In this document: in pieces, positions 53,240-62,031 of the stretch
Layout: each line of letters opens with the position of its first letter
Numbering within the stretch: the stretch's first letter is position 1
NCBI GenBank assembly: GCA_023426125.1
Contig: JAFABI010000103.1
Coordinates: forward strand, 186,001-250,000
Direction of reading: 5' to 3'
Length of the DNA stretch: 64,000 bases
Source: Bacillota bacterium
Lineage (GTDB): Bacteria; Bacillota; Clostridia; Acetivibrionales; DTU013
The notes under the pieces: generated by a model
What the model saw: the letters and a program-made list of their open reading frames with translations, nothing else
The model's database searches: none
What the model was told of the DNA's origin: nothing
Made by a program: the position numbers and the translations under genes

Positions 53240-54064
53240 TCAACCTTTGATCCCGCTGAGGGCGATGCCCTCCACAAATTCCTTTTGTAAAAAGCAGTAT
53301 AGTATAAAGGGGAAGATGAACGCCATGGAGGTACCTGCCATTACCAGACCGTAATTGGTGCCATAGTTACTTTGCAGCATCGACAGCGCCAGTGTTAACG
53401 TTTTTCTTTGATCCTGCGTCGTTAGGATCAACGGCCAGATAAAATCGTTCCAGGAGGTGATGAAAGTGAAAACAACCAGCGAAACAATCACAGGCTTTGA
53501 AAGCGGAAGAATCACACGCGTGAAAATTCCCATTTCCCCGCAGCCATCCATGTGCACAGCCTCGATCAGTTCATCGGGAATGCCCTCCATAAACTGGCGC
53601 ATCAAAAATACGCCGAAAGCATCCAGAATGATTAAAAACAGAGAAGGGTACGTATTGAGCAGGTTAAATCCCTTCATAATGGTGAACAATGGGATTAGGA
53701 TCACCTGTCCCGGCATCATCAGTGTGGCAAGATAGATCCAGAAAATGTGCTCTTTGAGGGGAAACTGCTTCTTCGCAAAGGCATAGCCGGCCAAAGAAGC
53801 GATCACCACGTTGAAAAAGCAAGCGCAAATAACCACAATGAGACTGTTTTTTACATAAGTCAGCAATGAAAAGTTGGAAAATAGCGTCTGATAGTTACGC
53901 AGATCCATGGAGAAAAAATCAAACGAGGCGGACATGATGCGCTTTTGCGTCAGGGAGGTGAGCACCATAAATACAAAGGGATACAGACTGATGGCGACCA
54001 GCCCCGACAACGCCAGGTTTACAATCCATTTACTTACATCGGACCTTTTTTTGGTAGTATTCAT
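53240..54064 (-). CDS. Carbohydrate ABC permease, UgpE/MalG type, locus C
   Basis: A 274-residue six-helix permease with the EAA-type loop EAVHMDGCGEMGIFTRVILP and the FVEGIALSGIKG tail. The start at 54064 has GGGAGG; the frame to 54121 overlaps the upstream permease gene. It begins 8 bases after that gene ends. Confidence 0.92.
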   Translation of the reverse strand: MNTTKKRSDVSKWIVNLALSGLVAISLYPFVFMVLTSLTQKRIMSASFDFFSMDLRNYQTLFSNFSLLTYVKNSLIVVICACFFNVVIASLAGYAFAKKQFPLKEHIFWIYLATLMMPGQVILIPLFTIMKGFNLLNTYPSLFLIILDAFGVFLMRQFMEGIPDELIEAVHMDGCGEMGIFTRVILPLSKPVIVSLVVFTFITSWNDFIWPLILTTQDQRKTLTLALSMLQSNYGTNYGLVMAGTSMAFIFPFILYCFLQKEFVEGIALSGIKG

Positions 54065-54071
54065 TTCAGTT

Positions 54072-54977
54072 TCACCTCCCTGCTGGCTCGTCTTTTTTTT
54101 GAAACGCCAGCCTCTGCACAAACGAAATCAGGAGTACGATCGCCAACAGCAGCACAGATACCATACTGGCATAGCCCATTTTATAGTCCTTGAACGCGGA
54201 GTTATAAATGGTTAGCACCAGCGTCATAGTGGAATAGCCGGGGCCGCCGCCCGTGAGCGCGTACACCAGATCGAACACTTGGAACGACCAGATGGTGCCC
54301 AGTGTCACCACCAGATAGGTGATGGGCTTGAGCATGGGCAGGGTAATAGAGAAAAACTGTCTCGCCACGCTGGCGCCGTCCACTTTTGCGGCCTCATATA
54401 GCGATGATGGAATATCCATCATTCCCGCGTAAAAAATCACCATAAAATATCCCACGCTTTTCCAGATGCCGATTAAGCATACAGAAAACAGAGCGGCCCA
54501 GCGGCTGCCCAGCCAGTTGACAGGGTTTATGCCAGACAGGCCGATCAGCGAGTTAACCACGCCCTCCGGGTTACTGGATAGCAGCAGGCGCCATATAGCG
54601 GAAGTGAGGATCATAGAGGTGATCACGGGCACGAACAACGCGCTGCGCACAAAGTTGCCCCAGCGATTAACGCATTTGCAGGCCAGCGCATAGGCAATCA
54701 GCATCGACAGTATCGTTTGCACGGACACTACAACCAGCGTATAGATGCCCGTATTGATCAGCGAGGAGGAAATGCGAGGGTCTTGCAGCAGGTTGCGGTA
54801 GTTTGCAAAGCCGACGAATTCGGGTGGCTGCAGCACATTGTAGGAGCAAAAGCTGTAACCCACGGTCATGAAAATCGGGATCACATGGAAAACAATAAGC
54901 AACATCAAGCTCGGCAGGATAAACAGATATGCGCACGCCGAACTCCACTTTAGTTTTGCGCGTTTCAATTGTTTCAT
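54072..54977 (-). CDS. Carbohydrate ABC permease, UgpA/MalF type, locus C
   Basis: A 301-residue six-helix permease with the EAA loop YEAAKVDGASVARQFFSITL. It differs from the LplB-type permeases of loci A and B and belongs to the UgpA/SugA group. It follows the binding-protein gene after a 76-base gap containing a GC-rich stem-loop. Confidence 0.92.
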   Translation of the reverse strand: MKQLKRAKLKWSSACAYLFILPSLMLLIVFHVIPIFMTVGYSFCSYNVLQPPEFVGFANYRNLLQDPRISSSLINTGIYTLVVVSVQTILSMLIAYALACKCVNRWGNFVRSALFVPVITSMILTSAIWRLLLSSNPEGVVNSLIGLSGINPVNWLGSRWAALFSVCLIGIWKSVGYFMVIFYAGMMDIPSSLYEAAKVDGASVARQFFSITLPMLKPITYLVVTLGTIWSFQVFDLVYALTGGGPGYSTMTLVLTIYNSAFKDYKMGYASMVSVLLLAIVLLISFVQRLAFQKKDEPAGR

Positions 54978-55010
54978 TGATGGCCCTTTCTTTGCAGTGG
55001 AATATAAAGC

Positions 55011-55036
55011 CGCAGGCCGCCATCGGCAGGCCTGCG
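55011..55036 (-). other. Intercistronic stem-loop after the locus C binding-protein gene
   Basis: Perfect 8-bp stem CGCAGGCC/GGCCTGCG with a 10-base loop, followed on the minus strand by GCTTTAT. A weak terminator or mRNA-stabilising hairpin of the kind often placed after binding-protein genes, which need more product than their permeases. Confidence 0.65.
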
Positions 55037-55053
55037 TTTTGTGTTTGGCTTAG

Positions 55054-56352
55054 TTATTCGTTAAGAATCGTCCCTGCGTAGTTGACCGTTTCACTGATCA
55101 CATCATCAGGCTTCATCTCCCCCATCATCATGAGTTGCAGATTCTTATACAACGCGTTATAGATCTTGGAGCTTCCCTTGACTGCAGGAAGGCTGTGCAG
55201 TGCGTCGCCGTCTTCCGCATATACATTCTCGAATACGGGGTTGTCGTTGTATTCCTCGTCCTTGCCGATGGGGGCAAACTTGGCGGACTTGTGGTATTCA
55301 GTCATGGAAGAGCCGCTGAGCATATGCTGGATCAGCTTATAGGCCAGTTCCTTATTTTTGGCGCTAGACATCAGCACCAGTGAGTCGGATGCTACAAAAG
55401 TCCCCTTGGTCTTATTTGTCAGACTGGTGATAAAGCCCCAGTTCACGCCGGCGGTATCGAAGTTGGCAGTGTTGGTGGTCTCCATCTCGACAAAAGCCGT
55501 CTTGCCCTCGCAGAAGTAGCTGATGCAGTCGTCTTCCGTCAGGCTGGTGACGAGGTCGTGCAGAATGCCGTAGGTGAAGCGCAGGTCATACAGAAATTGT
55601 ACCGCGGCTTTGCCGCCCTCGCTGTCGATGGTCATGGCAGTTCCCTCTTCATTAAAAAGTTGACCTCCGCTCTGCCAAACATACGGATAGAAGGAGGTGT
55701 TCAGCGTGCTGATGGAAGGATTGCCCCAGCGCTGTACAAACGGATAGACATTGGCCTCGCCGTTGGCGTTAACCTTGATTTGCTTGCAGACCTCAATGAA
55801 TTCGTCCCAGGTCGTGGGGATCTCGGTAATGTTATTGGCCTCAAGGATGTCTTTATTATAGCACATCACGACAGCGTTGCCCACGATGATGGGGAGACAA
55901 TACTGTTTGCCGCGGATGACGCCGTTGGACAGGTACAAAAGATTCTCCTTGCTGGCGTCCGTAAGGTAATCGTCCAAAGGCTCCACCGCGCCCATGTTGA
56001 TAAAATCAGTAATCATCTCCATATACATATAGCCCACATCGGGACCTTGTCCGGAAGTGACACCTGTGAGGTACTTCTCCTCATAATTACCCCAGGGCAC
56101 AATCTCCACATTAACGGCGACGCCGTTTTCCTCTTCAAAGGGGGCAATAATTCGTTCCCAGACCTCCTTGTCATCCTGGTTGGCACTCAGCGGAGGAAGC
56201 CATACGCCCAAGGCCTGTCCTTCGGCAGGCTTGGTGCCGGTGTTGTCGGCGTTCGCGGCAGAACTGGAGGTAGTGCTGCTGTTTTGGCCGCAGCTGGTAA
56301 ACAGTGCGAGGGCCATCATGGCACATAAAAGAAGCGAAAGTGCTTTTTTCAT
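55054..56352 (-). CDS. Sugar ABC transporter substrate-binding lipoprotein, locus C
   Basis: A 432-residue family 1 (UgpB/MalE-like) binding lipoprotein. Signal peptide with lipobox FTSC (Cys21), then a Ser/Thr/Asn linker; the body includes VEIVPWGNYEEKYLTG and GPDVGYMYME, typical of this fold. The start at 56352 (MKKALSLLLC) has AAAGGAAG upstream; the longer frame to 56466 covers the promoter. It is the first gene of the locus C operon and is smaller than its counterparts in loci A and B. Confidence 0.92.
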   Translation of the reverse strand: MKKALSLLLCAMMALALFTSCGQNSSTTSSSAANADNTGTKPAEGQALGVWLPPLSANQDDKEVWERIIAPFEEENGVAVNVEIVPWGNYEEKYLTGVTSGQGPDVGYMYMEMITDFINMGAVEPLDDYLTDASKENLLYLSNGVIRGKQYCLPIIVGNAVVMCYNKDILEANNITEIPTTWDEFIEVCKQIKVNANGEANVYPFVQRWGNPSISTLNTSFYPYVWQSGGQLFNEEGTAMTIDSEGGKAAVQFLYDLRFTYGILHDLVTSLTEDDCISYFCEGKTAFVEMETTNTANFDTAGVNWGFITSLTNKTKGTFVASDSLVLMSSAKNKELAYKLIQHMLSGSSMTEYHKSAKFAPIGKDEEYNDNPVFENVYAEDGDALHSLPAVKGSSKIYNALYKNLQLMMMGEMKPDDVISETVNYAGTILNE

Positions 56353-56443
56353 ACTGTTCTTAACTTCCTTTCTTGGTAAATTTAATTTTCGCAGGGCAAC
56401 GGCTTCAGATGCATCTTGGGAAGCGTTCGGTTTGCTTGTTTCT

Positions 56444-56472
56444 ATTATACAGGAAGGGAAAATCATTTTAAA
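56444..56472 (-). promoter_or_regulatory. Promoter of the locus C operon
   Basis: Minus strand: perfect TATAAT (56444-56449) with a weak -35 TTTAAA (56467-56472) at 17 bases. A weak -35 with a strong -10 suits an activator-dependent promoter, consistent with the AraC regulator encoded upstream. Confidence 0.55.
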
Positions 56473-56480
56473 TCAACAAA

Positions 56481-56514
56481 AATTGAACAGGAGGGTTTTG
56501 CCGATACCCTCCTG
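56481..56514 (-). terminator. Terminator of the locus C regulator gene
   Basis: Perfect 9-bp stem CAGGAGGGT/ACCCTCCTG with a 9-base loop, followed on the minus strand by TTCAATTTTT. It separates the AraC regulator gene from the binding-protein promoter, so the regulator and transport genes are independently transcribed. Confidence 0.75.
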
Positions 56515-56635
56515 TGGATCGTATGCACAAATAAAAGTAAAAAATATATCGTTGATATGCATAAAACCTATCTACACCCACAAATAAAAATAAACATTTT
56601 TTGAACATAAGCAATTTTTGAAGCGCGGCCAGTCG

Positions 56636-58855
56636 TTAACATTTCTTGCTGTCTTCTTTCTTTTGGTATACGCCGGGCGTAGTGTGCTCGTATTTTTTGA
56701 AGATCCGAATAAAATGGATATCACTAGTGAAACCAATTTTTTCCGCAATTTCCTTGATGGTAAGGTTCTGGGACTCCATGAGCTTTTTGGCACCGTCGAT
56801 ACGTAAACGGTTCATGTATTCCACTATGCCGAGGCCGTACTCCTTCTTAAACACCTTGGACACATATGTCGTGCTTACCTTCACCTGATCGGAAATATAG
56901 TAGAGACCAAGGTAAGGCTGATTATAATTGGTTTCGATGATTTTTTTGATTTTGCAAGCCAGCTTGTCCTTTTGTTTGGAAGCGTACTGGTTATTATGCT
57001 GCTCCAGTTGGCACAGCATCTCGCGCAGGCATTGCGGCAACTCCGGCGTGTCCGTGCAGTTTTTGATGGCCTGCAAATGCTTGGGAGCAAGTGCGGTGTG
57101 CTGCCGGGCATCCTCCGTCTCGACATACTGCAGCGCGGTGTTGATTACCGTATAGCGCCGGCTCATGCTCACATAGGGCTCGGTGACGGCTATGTATTTT
57201 TCGAACAGCGCTGGGATCATCTCGCCGGCGCTGGCGTATTCCCTCAGACGCAGCGCCTTCTGCCACCGCTCCAACAGAAGAACTCCCTCCATGTTCTGCA
57301 CGGCAGCTAGTTCTTTGGCAGAGTCGTCCGCCCCCATCTGTCCCCGCAGACGGATCAGCGTCTGCTCGTAAATGGATACCAGTTGATCGATTGTAATGAA
57401 CTCATCGCTCTGCCGGGCGGCTGCCTCAGTCTGGCACTCTATCAAGAAAATCTCCCTCAGGCGCAGCACATGGCTTTGGCCGGAAGTCTCATAGTTCAAC
57501 AAAAACATGGCAGTACCGCCCATTAATGTCGGAACCACATCTACCGAGCCGCATTCACGCTCAAACACATCCCCTGCGCGGAAAAGCCAATGGCAGATGC
57601 GGTTTTCGTCCTTCTCGAAGGACACATCCAACAGCAAAAGGGAATAATAAACATAATCTAGCGTGATGCCACTGGTCTGCAACAGATTTCCAATAATGCC
57701 CGAGTCGGCCAGCCGCTGGCTGAGGATATCAGTCAACACGCCTTTTTTCAGCGACCAGAGCATTTTTCCGTTCAAACGGGCGGCGTTTTCGTTTTCACGG
57801 ATAAGTTCGTTAATACGCTGCTCAAACTCGTAATAGTCCATCCGTGCTCCCCCGTGGGCGCTGTCCAACAGGCGGAGCGTTTTTTCAATGGGAGCGTGGT
57901 GCTTCCAACTGAGGAAAAGGGAAAATGACACCCCCACCGCCGTGCATAGCAGGATTGCAGCAATCAGCAAGTGCTGCACCTGGGTAATTGAGGCCAGCAG
58001 AACCGCCAGATCGCTGACCACCACATAGTAAAATGAACCGTAGGAAGACGGTGTGCGCCAGCCGATGAAAGAGCCGTTTTGAATCTCCTGCGAGGTGGAT
58101 TCCGTACCGTTGAACAGCGGCAGTACCTCCTGCATAGAGGGATGGACTGTATCCTGAGCCACCTGATACAGCTCGTTGGCGATGTTGAACACAGCTACGG
58201 AGGTGCTCCTGTCGCGGGGCCGGGTCATGTTCAGCAGACGGGCAAATTCTGTGCCGTCCACACAGATCACCAGTACGGAGGAATGGCCCGCATCGGCACC
58301 CATATACATCTGCTGGCGCAAGTACAGCTTCATCTCACCGGGTACCGCCGCATAAAAAAAGAAGCCGGTTTGTTCTGATAAAAGGATGTCCTCCCGCCAG
58401 GAGGAATAACCGATATCGGTGAGATTGTTGCTTAGCAAAAAATATCCTTTGGAAAAGTAGCTGCCCCTTGTGCCGACCACATAATCCTGCGTTGGATAAT
58501 ACAGGTATACATCCTCCACAAAAGCATTGGCCATTTTGATATTGTACAGCAGCTCGGAAAAACTGTAAGTTGCTGACGTCACAAAGTCGGCTTTGCCGGG
58601 CGCCGCCTGCAGCGTCATGTTCTGATTGTTTAGCATCAGCTCAATCACTAACTGTTTCAAAGTAAGCATATACCGGTCAACACTACGCTGCACCGAAGTG
58701 ATGGTTTCACTATGCTCCTGAATCTTATCCGCCTTCATCAAGGCGATTATCTTTAGATTGACCACGAATAGCGATACAAAAAGCACCAAAAATCCTGCCA
58801 TCAGTGAGAGCACCCAGTGTTTGCCCAACTTGGATAGACGAAATCTGCAAAGCAT
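56636..58855 (-). CDS. Membrane-bound AraC-family one-component regulator, locus C
   Basis: A 739-residue regulator: membrane helix (about 10-35), extracellular sensor region (about 40-270), second helix (about 278-300), cytoplasmic linker, and C-terminal AraC domain (about 645-735; YYISDQVKVSTTYVSKVFK and IKEIAEKIGFTSDIHFIRIFK). Same architecture as the locus B regulator but strongly divergent and more GC-rich. The start at 58855 (MLCRFRLSKL) is preceded by AAAGAAG; the frame to 58906 adds residues before the membrane helix that look untranslated. Confidence 0.88.
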   Translation of the reverse strand: MLCRFRLSKLGKHWVLSLMAGFLVLFVSLFVVNLKIIALMKADKIQEHSETITSVQRSVDRYMLTLKQLVIELMLNNQNMTLQAAPGKADFVTSATYSFSELLYNIKMANAFVEDVYLYYPTQDYVVGTRGSYFSKGYFLLSNNLTDIGYSSWREDILLSEQTGFFFYAAVPGEMKLYLRQQMYMGADAGHSSVLVICVDGTEFARLLNMTRPRDRSTSVAVFNIANELYQVAQDTVHPSMQEVLPLFNGTESTSQEIQNGSFIGWRTPSSYGSFYYVVVSDLAVLLASITQVQHLLIAAILLCTAVGVSFSLFLSWKHHAPIEKTLRLLDSAHGGARMDYYEFEQRINELIRENENAARLNGKMLWSLKKGVLTDILSQRLADSGIIGNLLQTSGITLDYVYYSLLLLDVSFEKDENRICHWLFRAGDVFERECGSVDVVPTLMGGTAMFLLNYETSGQSHVLRLREIFLIECQTEAAARQSDEFITIDQLVSIYEQTLIRLRGQMGADDSAKELAAVQNMEGVLLLERWQKALRLREYASAGEMIPALFEKYIAVTEPYVSMSRRYTVINTALQYVETEDARQHTALAPKHLQAIKNCTDTPELPQCLREMLCQLEQHNNQYASKQKDKLACKIKKIIETNYNQPYLGLYYISDQVKVSTTYVSKVFKKEYGLGIVEYMNRLRIDGAKKLMESQNLTIKEIAEKIGFTSDIHFIRIFKKYEHTTPGVYQKKEDSKKC

Positions 58856-59045
58856 TATGATCACTTCTTTCTGATGTTGCTGCCCGAAATATATGCCAAG
58901 ACACACTCCGATGCGAAAAAGCCTTTCCCTACGGAAACCATTATATCATACTGTGCAAACACCGCAAAGTCATATTTATTCACCTTTTTCACATATGCAT
59001 AATTTTTTCTATCCGGTTGCGATATGCCCCACTTTTTTGAGAACT

Positions 59046-60701
59046 CTACGCCTTTCTATGCCTCTTGTAATTTTCGTGCCCTCCGGACAGATTGTAAACC
59101 TTTTTAAACCCGCTGTTCAAAAGGATATTCTGCGCGGCATTGCCTGTGACGCCTTTGTTGCAGTACGTGACTATCTCGCTGTCCCTGTCGAGCTGGTCCA
59201 TATGGTTTCTCAGGCACTCCTGGGGAATGCTGACCGCCTCGTCAACATGGGCTTGATCAAACTGCTGCCGTGTCCTTGCGTCGATGATTGTAAGCTTATC
59301 GCCTTTTATTTTTCTCTCTTCCAGCTCGTTGGCCGATATAAGCTTTCTTCCTCTATGAATATCATTTTCCAGGATCATGCCGGTATAAATGACCGGGTCT
59401 CTGGTGGTAGAGAACGGCGGAGCGTAGGCAAGGTCCAGATGGGAAAGGTCTTCCGCCGTCGCGCCGAAGGTGATGGCCGCGGCAAATACGTCAATCCGCT
59501 TGTCAACCCCTGACTTTCCTACGATCTGGGCGCCGAGGATCCGCCCCGTCGCTCTGTCGGCCACAGCTTTTATGACCATTTCCTTTCCCTTGAAATATGC
59601 AGGCCTGTCAGGCTTTATATTATGGCATACGACTGCGTCAAAACCTTCCTTTATAGCTTCACTTTCTGTAAGCCCGGTCACGGCGACCGTCATATCAAAT
59701 ACCCTGAAAATCCCGGTACCCAGAATGCCCCTGAATTCAAGACTGCCTCCGGTTATCCGGTCGCCCGCGATTCTCCCGGTTTTATTGGCTGTTGAGCCCA
59801 GCGGCCTGTAGACAGGCTTTCCGGTAATTGCGCTGTAGCTTTCTGCGCAATCCCCGCAGGCATAGATGTATTCAATATTGGTCTGCATTCCTTTATTTAC
59901 TTTAATGGCTCCTGTAGAGCCGGTTTCAACCCCAGCCTTCACAGCAAGCCTTACATTGGGCCTGATGCCTGCCGACAATATCACAAAATCCGTGTCAATT
60001 GCCTTTCCGCTTTTCAATATGGCCCTGTCAGCCGCAGGCTCACCGCTGAAAGCCGTAACCATACCCTTCAGGACAAGGTTGATCTCCTTTTCCCTTAGAT
60101 ATTCCTCCAGATAAACGGCTACATCCTTTTCCAGAGAAGGCATGACATGCTCCGCCATCTCAACCATGGTGACGTCAATACCCCTGTTTTTCAGGTTCTC
60201 CGCCATTTCCAACCCGATAAATCCGGAACCTGCGATTACTGCCTTTCGGGGATTGCGTTTAAATAGAAAATCCCGTATCCTGTCCGCACTGCCAACATTG
60301 CGAAGCGTAAAGACATTTGGCTTTGACACGCCTTCAATCGAAGGAACGACAGCTTCGGCTCCCGTAGCAATTACCAGCGTGTCGAAGGTTTCGTCGAACT
60401 CCTCCCCTGTATCCAGATTCAAAACCTTTATGTACTTTTCCGCTGTGACGATGTCTAAAACCTGGTGACGGGTAAAAACATCAACATTGTATTTATGTTT
60501 GAAAAAAGCTGCATCCCGCGGAACAAGCTGTTCTCTGGTTTCCACCTCGGTTCCGATATAATACGGCAGTCCGCAGGAAGAGTAGGAAATGTCCTCGTCC
60601 ATATCGAATATCTTGATTTCCGCCTTTTCATCATTTCTCCTGGCTTTGGCTGCGGCTGAAGTTCCGGCGGCAACTGCGCCTATAATGACGATTTTCATAG
60701 A
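59046..60701 (-). CDS. CoA-disulfide reductase with C-terminal rhodanese domain
   Basis: A 551-residue FAD/NAD(P)H pyridine nucleotide-disulfide oxidoreductase. The N-terminal FAD motif is GAVAAGTSAAAKARR, the redox cysteine is Cys42 in YSSCGLPYY, a second dinucleotide motif is GSGFIGLEMAENL, and a C-terminal rhodanese-like domain (about 455-550) has its cysteine in TYCNKGVTG. Such CoADR-RHD proteins reduce CoA-disulfide or persulfide/polysulfide. The role here is probably thiol redox or sulfur handling in an anaerobe. The start at 60701 follows AAGGAG. It is a single gene. Confidence 0.92.
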   Translation of the reverse strand, partial: SMKIVIIGAVAAGTSAAAKARRNDEKAEIKIFDMDEDISYSSCGLPYYIGTEVETREQLVPRDAAFFKHKYNVDVFTRHQVLDIVTAEKYIKVLNLDTGEEFDETFDTLVIATGAEAVVPSIEGVSKPNVFTLRNVGSADRIRDFLFKRNPRKAVIAGSGFIGLEMAENLKNRGIDVTMVEMAEHVMPSLEKDVAVYLEEYLREKEINLVLKGMVTAFSGEPAADRAILKSGKAIDTDFVILSAGIRPNVRLAVKAGVETGSTGAIKVNKGMQTNIEYIYACGDCAESYSAITGKPVYRPLGSTANKTGRIAGDRITGGSLEFRGILGTGIFRVFDMTVAVTGLTESEAIKEGFDAVVCHNIKPDRPAYFKGKEMVIKAVADRATGRILGAQIVGKSGVDKRIDVFAAAITFGATAEDLSHLDLAYAPPFSTTRDPVIYTGMILENDIHRGRKLISANELEERKIKGDKLTIIDARTRQQFDQAHVDEAVSIPQECLRNHMDQLDRDSEIVTYCNKGVTGNAAQNILLNSGFKKVYNLSGGHENYKRHRKA

Positions 60702-60840
60702 TCGATCTCCTTGCAAGGTTTCATATCAATATATGTAAAATACCCTATTCTGCAACAGATCAATCATGCTATGATCATTTTTGTCTGGAGTAAAGGCTTT
60801 TCCTTAGAGACTTTGACAACGCAGTAGACTAATAGCATGT

Positions 60841-60869
60841 CATGTCAAGGGGACAGGTACATTGACATG
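60841..60869. repeat. CATGTCAA inverted repeat with GGGGACAGGTAC interior
   Basis: Perfect 8-bp arms CATGTCAA (60841-60848) and TTGACATG (60862-60869) around GGGGACAGGTACA. It is probably one half of a larger hairpin repeat type common in clostridial spacers. Confidence 0.5.
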
Positions 60870-60919
60870 AGGATGTAAATCGACTGCAGGGGCGCGCATT
60901 ACGCGTCACCTTGACACCC

Positions 60920-61020
60920 TGTCATTGCGAGCAGAACGTAAGTGGAGGGAAGCAATCTCAATGATGCTATCCTTGCTAGAAGTTGAGATTGCCGCGTCGC
61001 AGGGCTCCTCGCAATGACAT
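60920..61020. repeat. TCATTGCGAG element, second full copy
   Basis: Left arm TGTCATTGCGAGCAGAACG and right arm CGTCGCAGGGCTCCTCGCAA followed by TGACAT form an imperfect long inverted repeat. It matches the element at 15627-15737 but lacks the outer GACTATTCAG ends seen there. Confidence 0.75.
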
Positions 61021-61046
61021 CCAGGGAGCTATCCACCTTAGTTCGG

Positions 61047-61110
61047 AAAATACACGGGGACGGTTCTACTGTATGCTTTGGCATACAGTAGAACCGTCCC
61101 CGTGTATTTT
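61047..61110. terminator. Perfect 30-bp hairpin, probable terminator or mobile hairpin
   Basis: Bases 61047-61076 are the exact reverse complement of 61081-61110, with a TTTG loop. Each arm begins AAAATACACGGGGACGGTTC, so a T-run follows the stem in both orientations. It lies 57 bases past the stop of the 61168-61698 gene. Absolute perfection over 30 bp is unusual for a simple terminator. Confidence 0.7.
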
Positions 61111-61167
61111 TTGTGCCTGGACCATCGCCGAAGCTTCCGGCGCGGAATAACCAGGATGCCTGGCAAA

Positions 61168-61698
61168 TCAGGACTTCAGGCCGTCGGCATTTTTGCACAC
61201 CTCGTAGATTTCGTCGTATTTCTGATCAATCAGAGGCGTTACCTGCTCGGTTTTCTTCCTTTGGATGCGCAGGTAGCAGAAATATGGGAGGATCCAGCCT
61301 GCGAAGGCGGGTATCGCCAGAAGAACAGAAAGAGGCAGCATGCCTGCAAGATAGGCGAATACAGAGCCGGCCATAAACGCCGTACCGGCAATACCGACGG
61401 CATAAGCGACAGCGGAAGCGCCCAGTACCTTGGAAACCTCCAGTCTTTCAATTTCCGAAGCACAGGCCTCGAATTGACGCTGCAGTCTGGTCAGCTCCGC
61501 TTTATTGCGGATCTTCCGGTCACGCTTGAACTTCATGGTTACGGAACCAAAACTCTGTATGGGAACGGAGGTGCCCTCCAGTGTCCAGCCGAAATTGTTG
61601 TATCCGTCGGCATATACCGATTCCATACTGCGTTTTACCGTGACATCCTTGTACTCATAGCCTACAAAGCCGTTTGCATTTTTTGTAAATTCATTCAT
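61168..61698 (-). CDS. Two-helix membrane protein of unknown function
   Basis: A 176-residue protein with a soluble N-terminal region (about 1-60, including VGYEYKDVTVKRSMESVYADG), a short coiled coil (about 62-88), two membrane helices (about 93-115 and 121-140) and a charged C-terminal tail. I recognise no family motif. It has a GGAGAACC ribosome site. Its neighbours are a repeat-dense spacer and, upstream on the same strand, a two-component system with its own terminator, so it is probably monocistronic. Confidence 0.7.
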   Translation of the reverse strand: MNEFTKNANGFVGYEYKDVTVKRSMESVYADGYNNFGWTLEGTSVPIQSFGSVTMKFKRDRKIRNKAELTRLQRQFEACASEIERLEVSKVLGASAVAYAVGIAGTAFMAGSVFAYLAGMLPLSVLLAIPAFAGWILPYFCYLRIQRKKTEQVTPLIDQKYDEIYEVCKNADGLKS

Positions 61699-62031
61699 GA
61701 TGGTTCTCCTTTACCTGATAATATTTCGGACCTTTTCTGATCCGTTTGATGCAACCATTCTATCGCTGTAATGTTTACGAATTGCTTTCAAAATGTTTAT
61801 AAAATATTAATTCCTTACCCCATCCTACAGATTCCCTTGCATCAAACCACATGAATCAAACAGCCTATAGCACATTATGGCAATATGATTCCAGACATAA
61901 AAAAAGCATGGGACCCCACCATGCCAAAGGATTATGAAAATGCGTTATTCACCTCTAAACATTGACTTTGCGACAGCAGCATATCCACAACCGGAAGTCT
62001 GCCATGGATGGAATATGCTTCGCCAAATTGC
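61699..62031. other. Spacer with terminator of the two-component operon
   Basis: 333 bases without a credible gene. The terminator at 61899-61924 serves the kinase gene. A plus-strand frame at 61934-62182 overlaps the kinase gene antisense and has no ribosome site. Confidence 0.5.
61899..61924 (-). terminator. Rho-independent terminator of the OmpR-type two-component operon
   Basis: Minus strand: GCATGG, a 7-base loop, CCATGC, then seven T residues. It lies about 108 bases after the kinase stop. Confidence 0.75.

Larger units (their letters stand above)
60702..61167. other. Repeat-dense spacer
   Basis: 466 bases without a gene, holding four different repeats in tandem: a CATGTCAA/TTGACATG inverted pair (60841-60869), a GTAGGGGCG-type half copy (60885-60910), a TCATTGCGAG element (60920-61020) and a perfect 30-bp hairpin (61047-61110). 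Confidence 0.6.
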
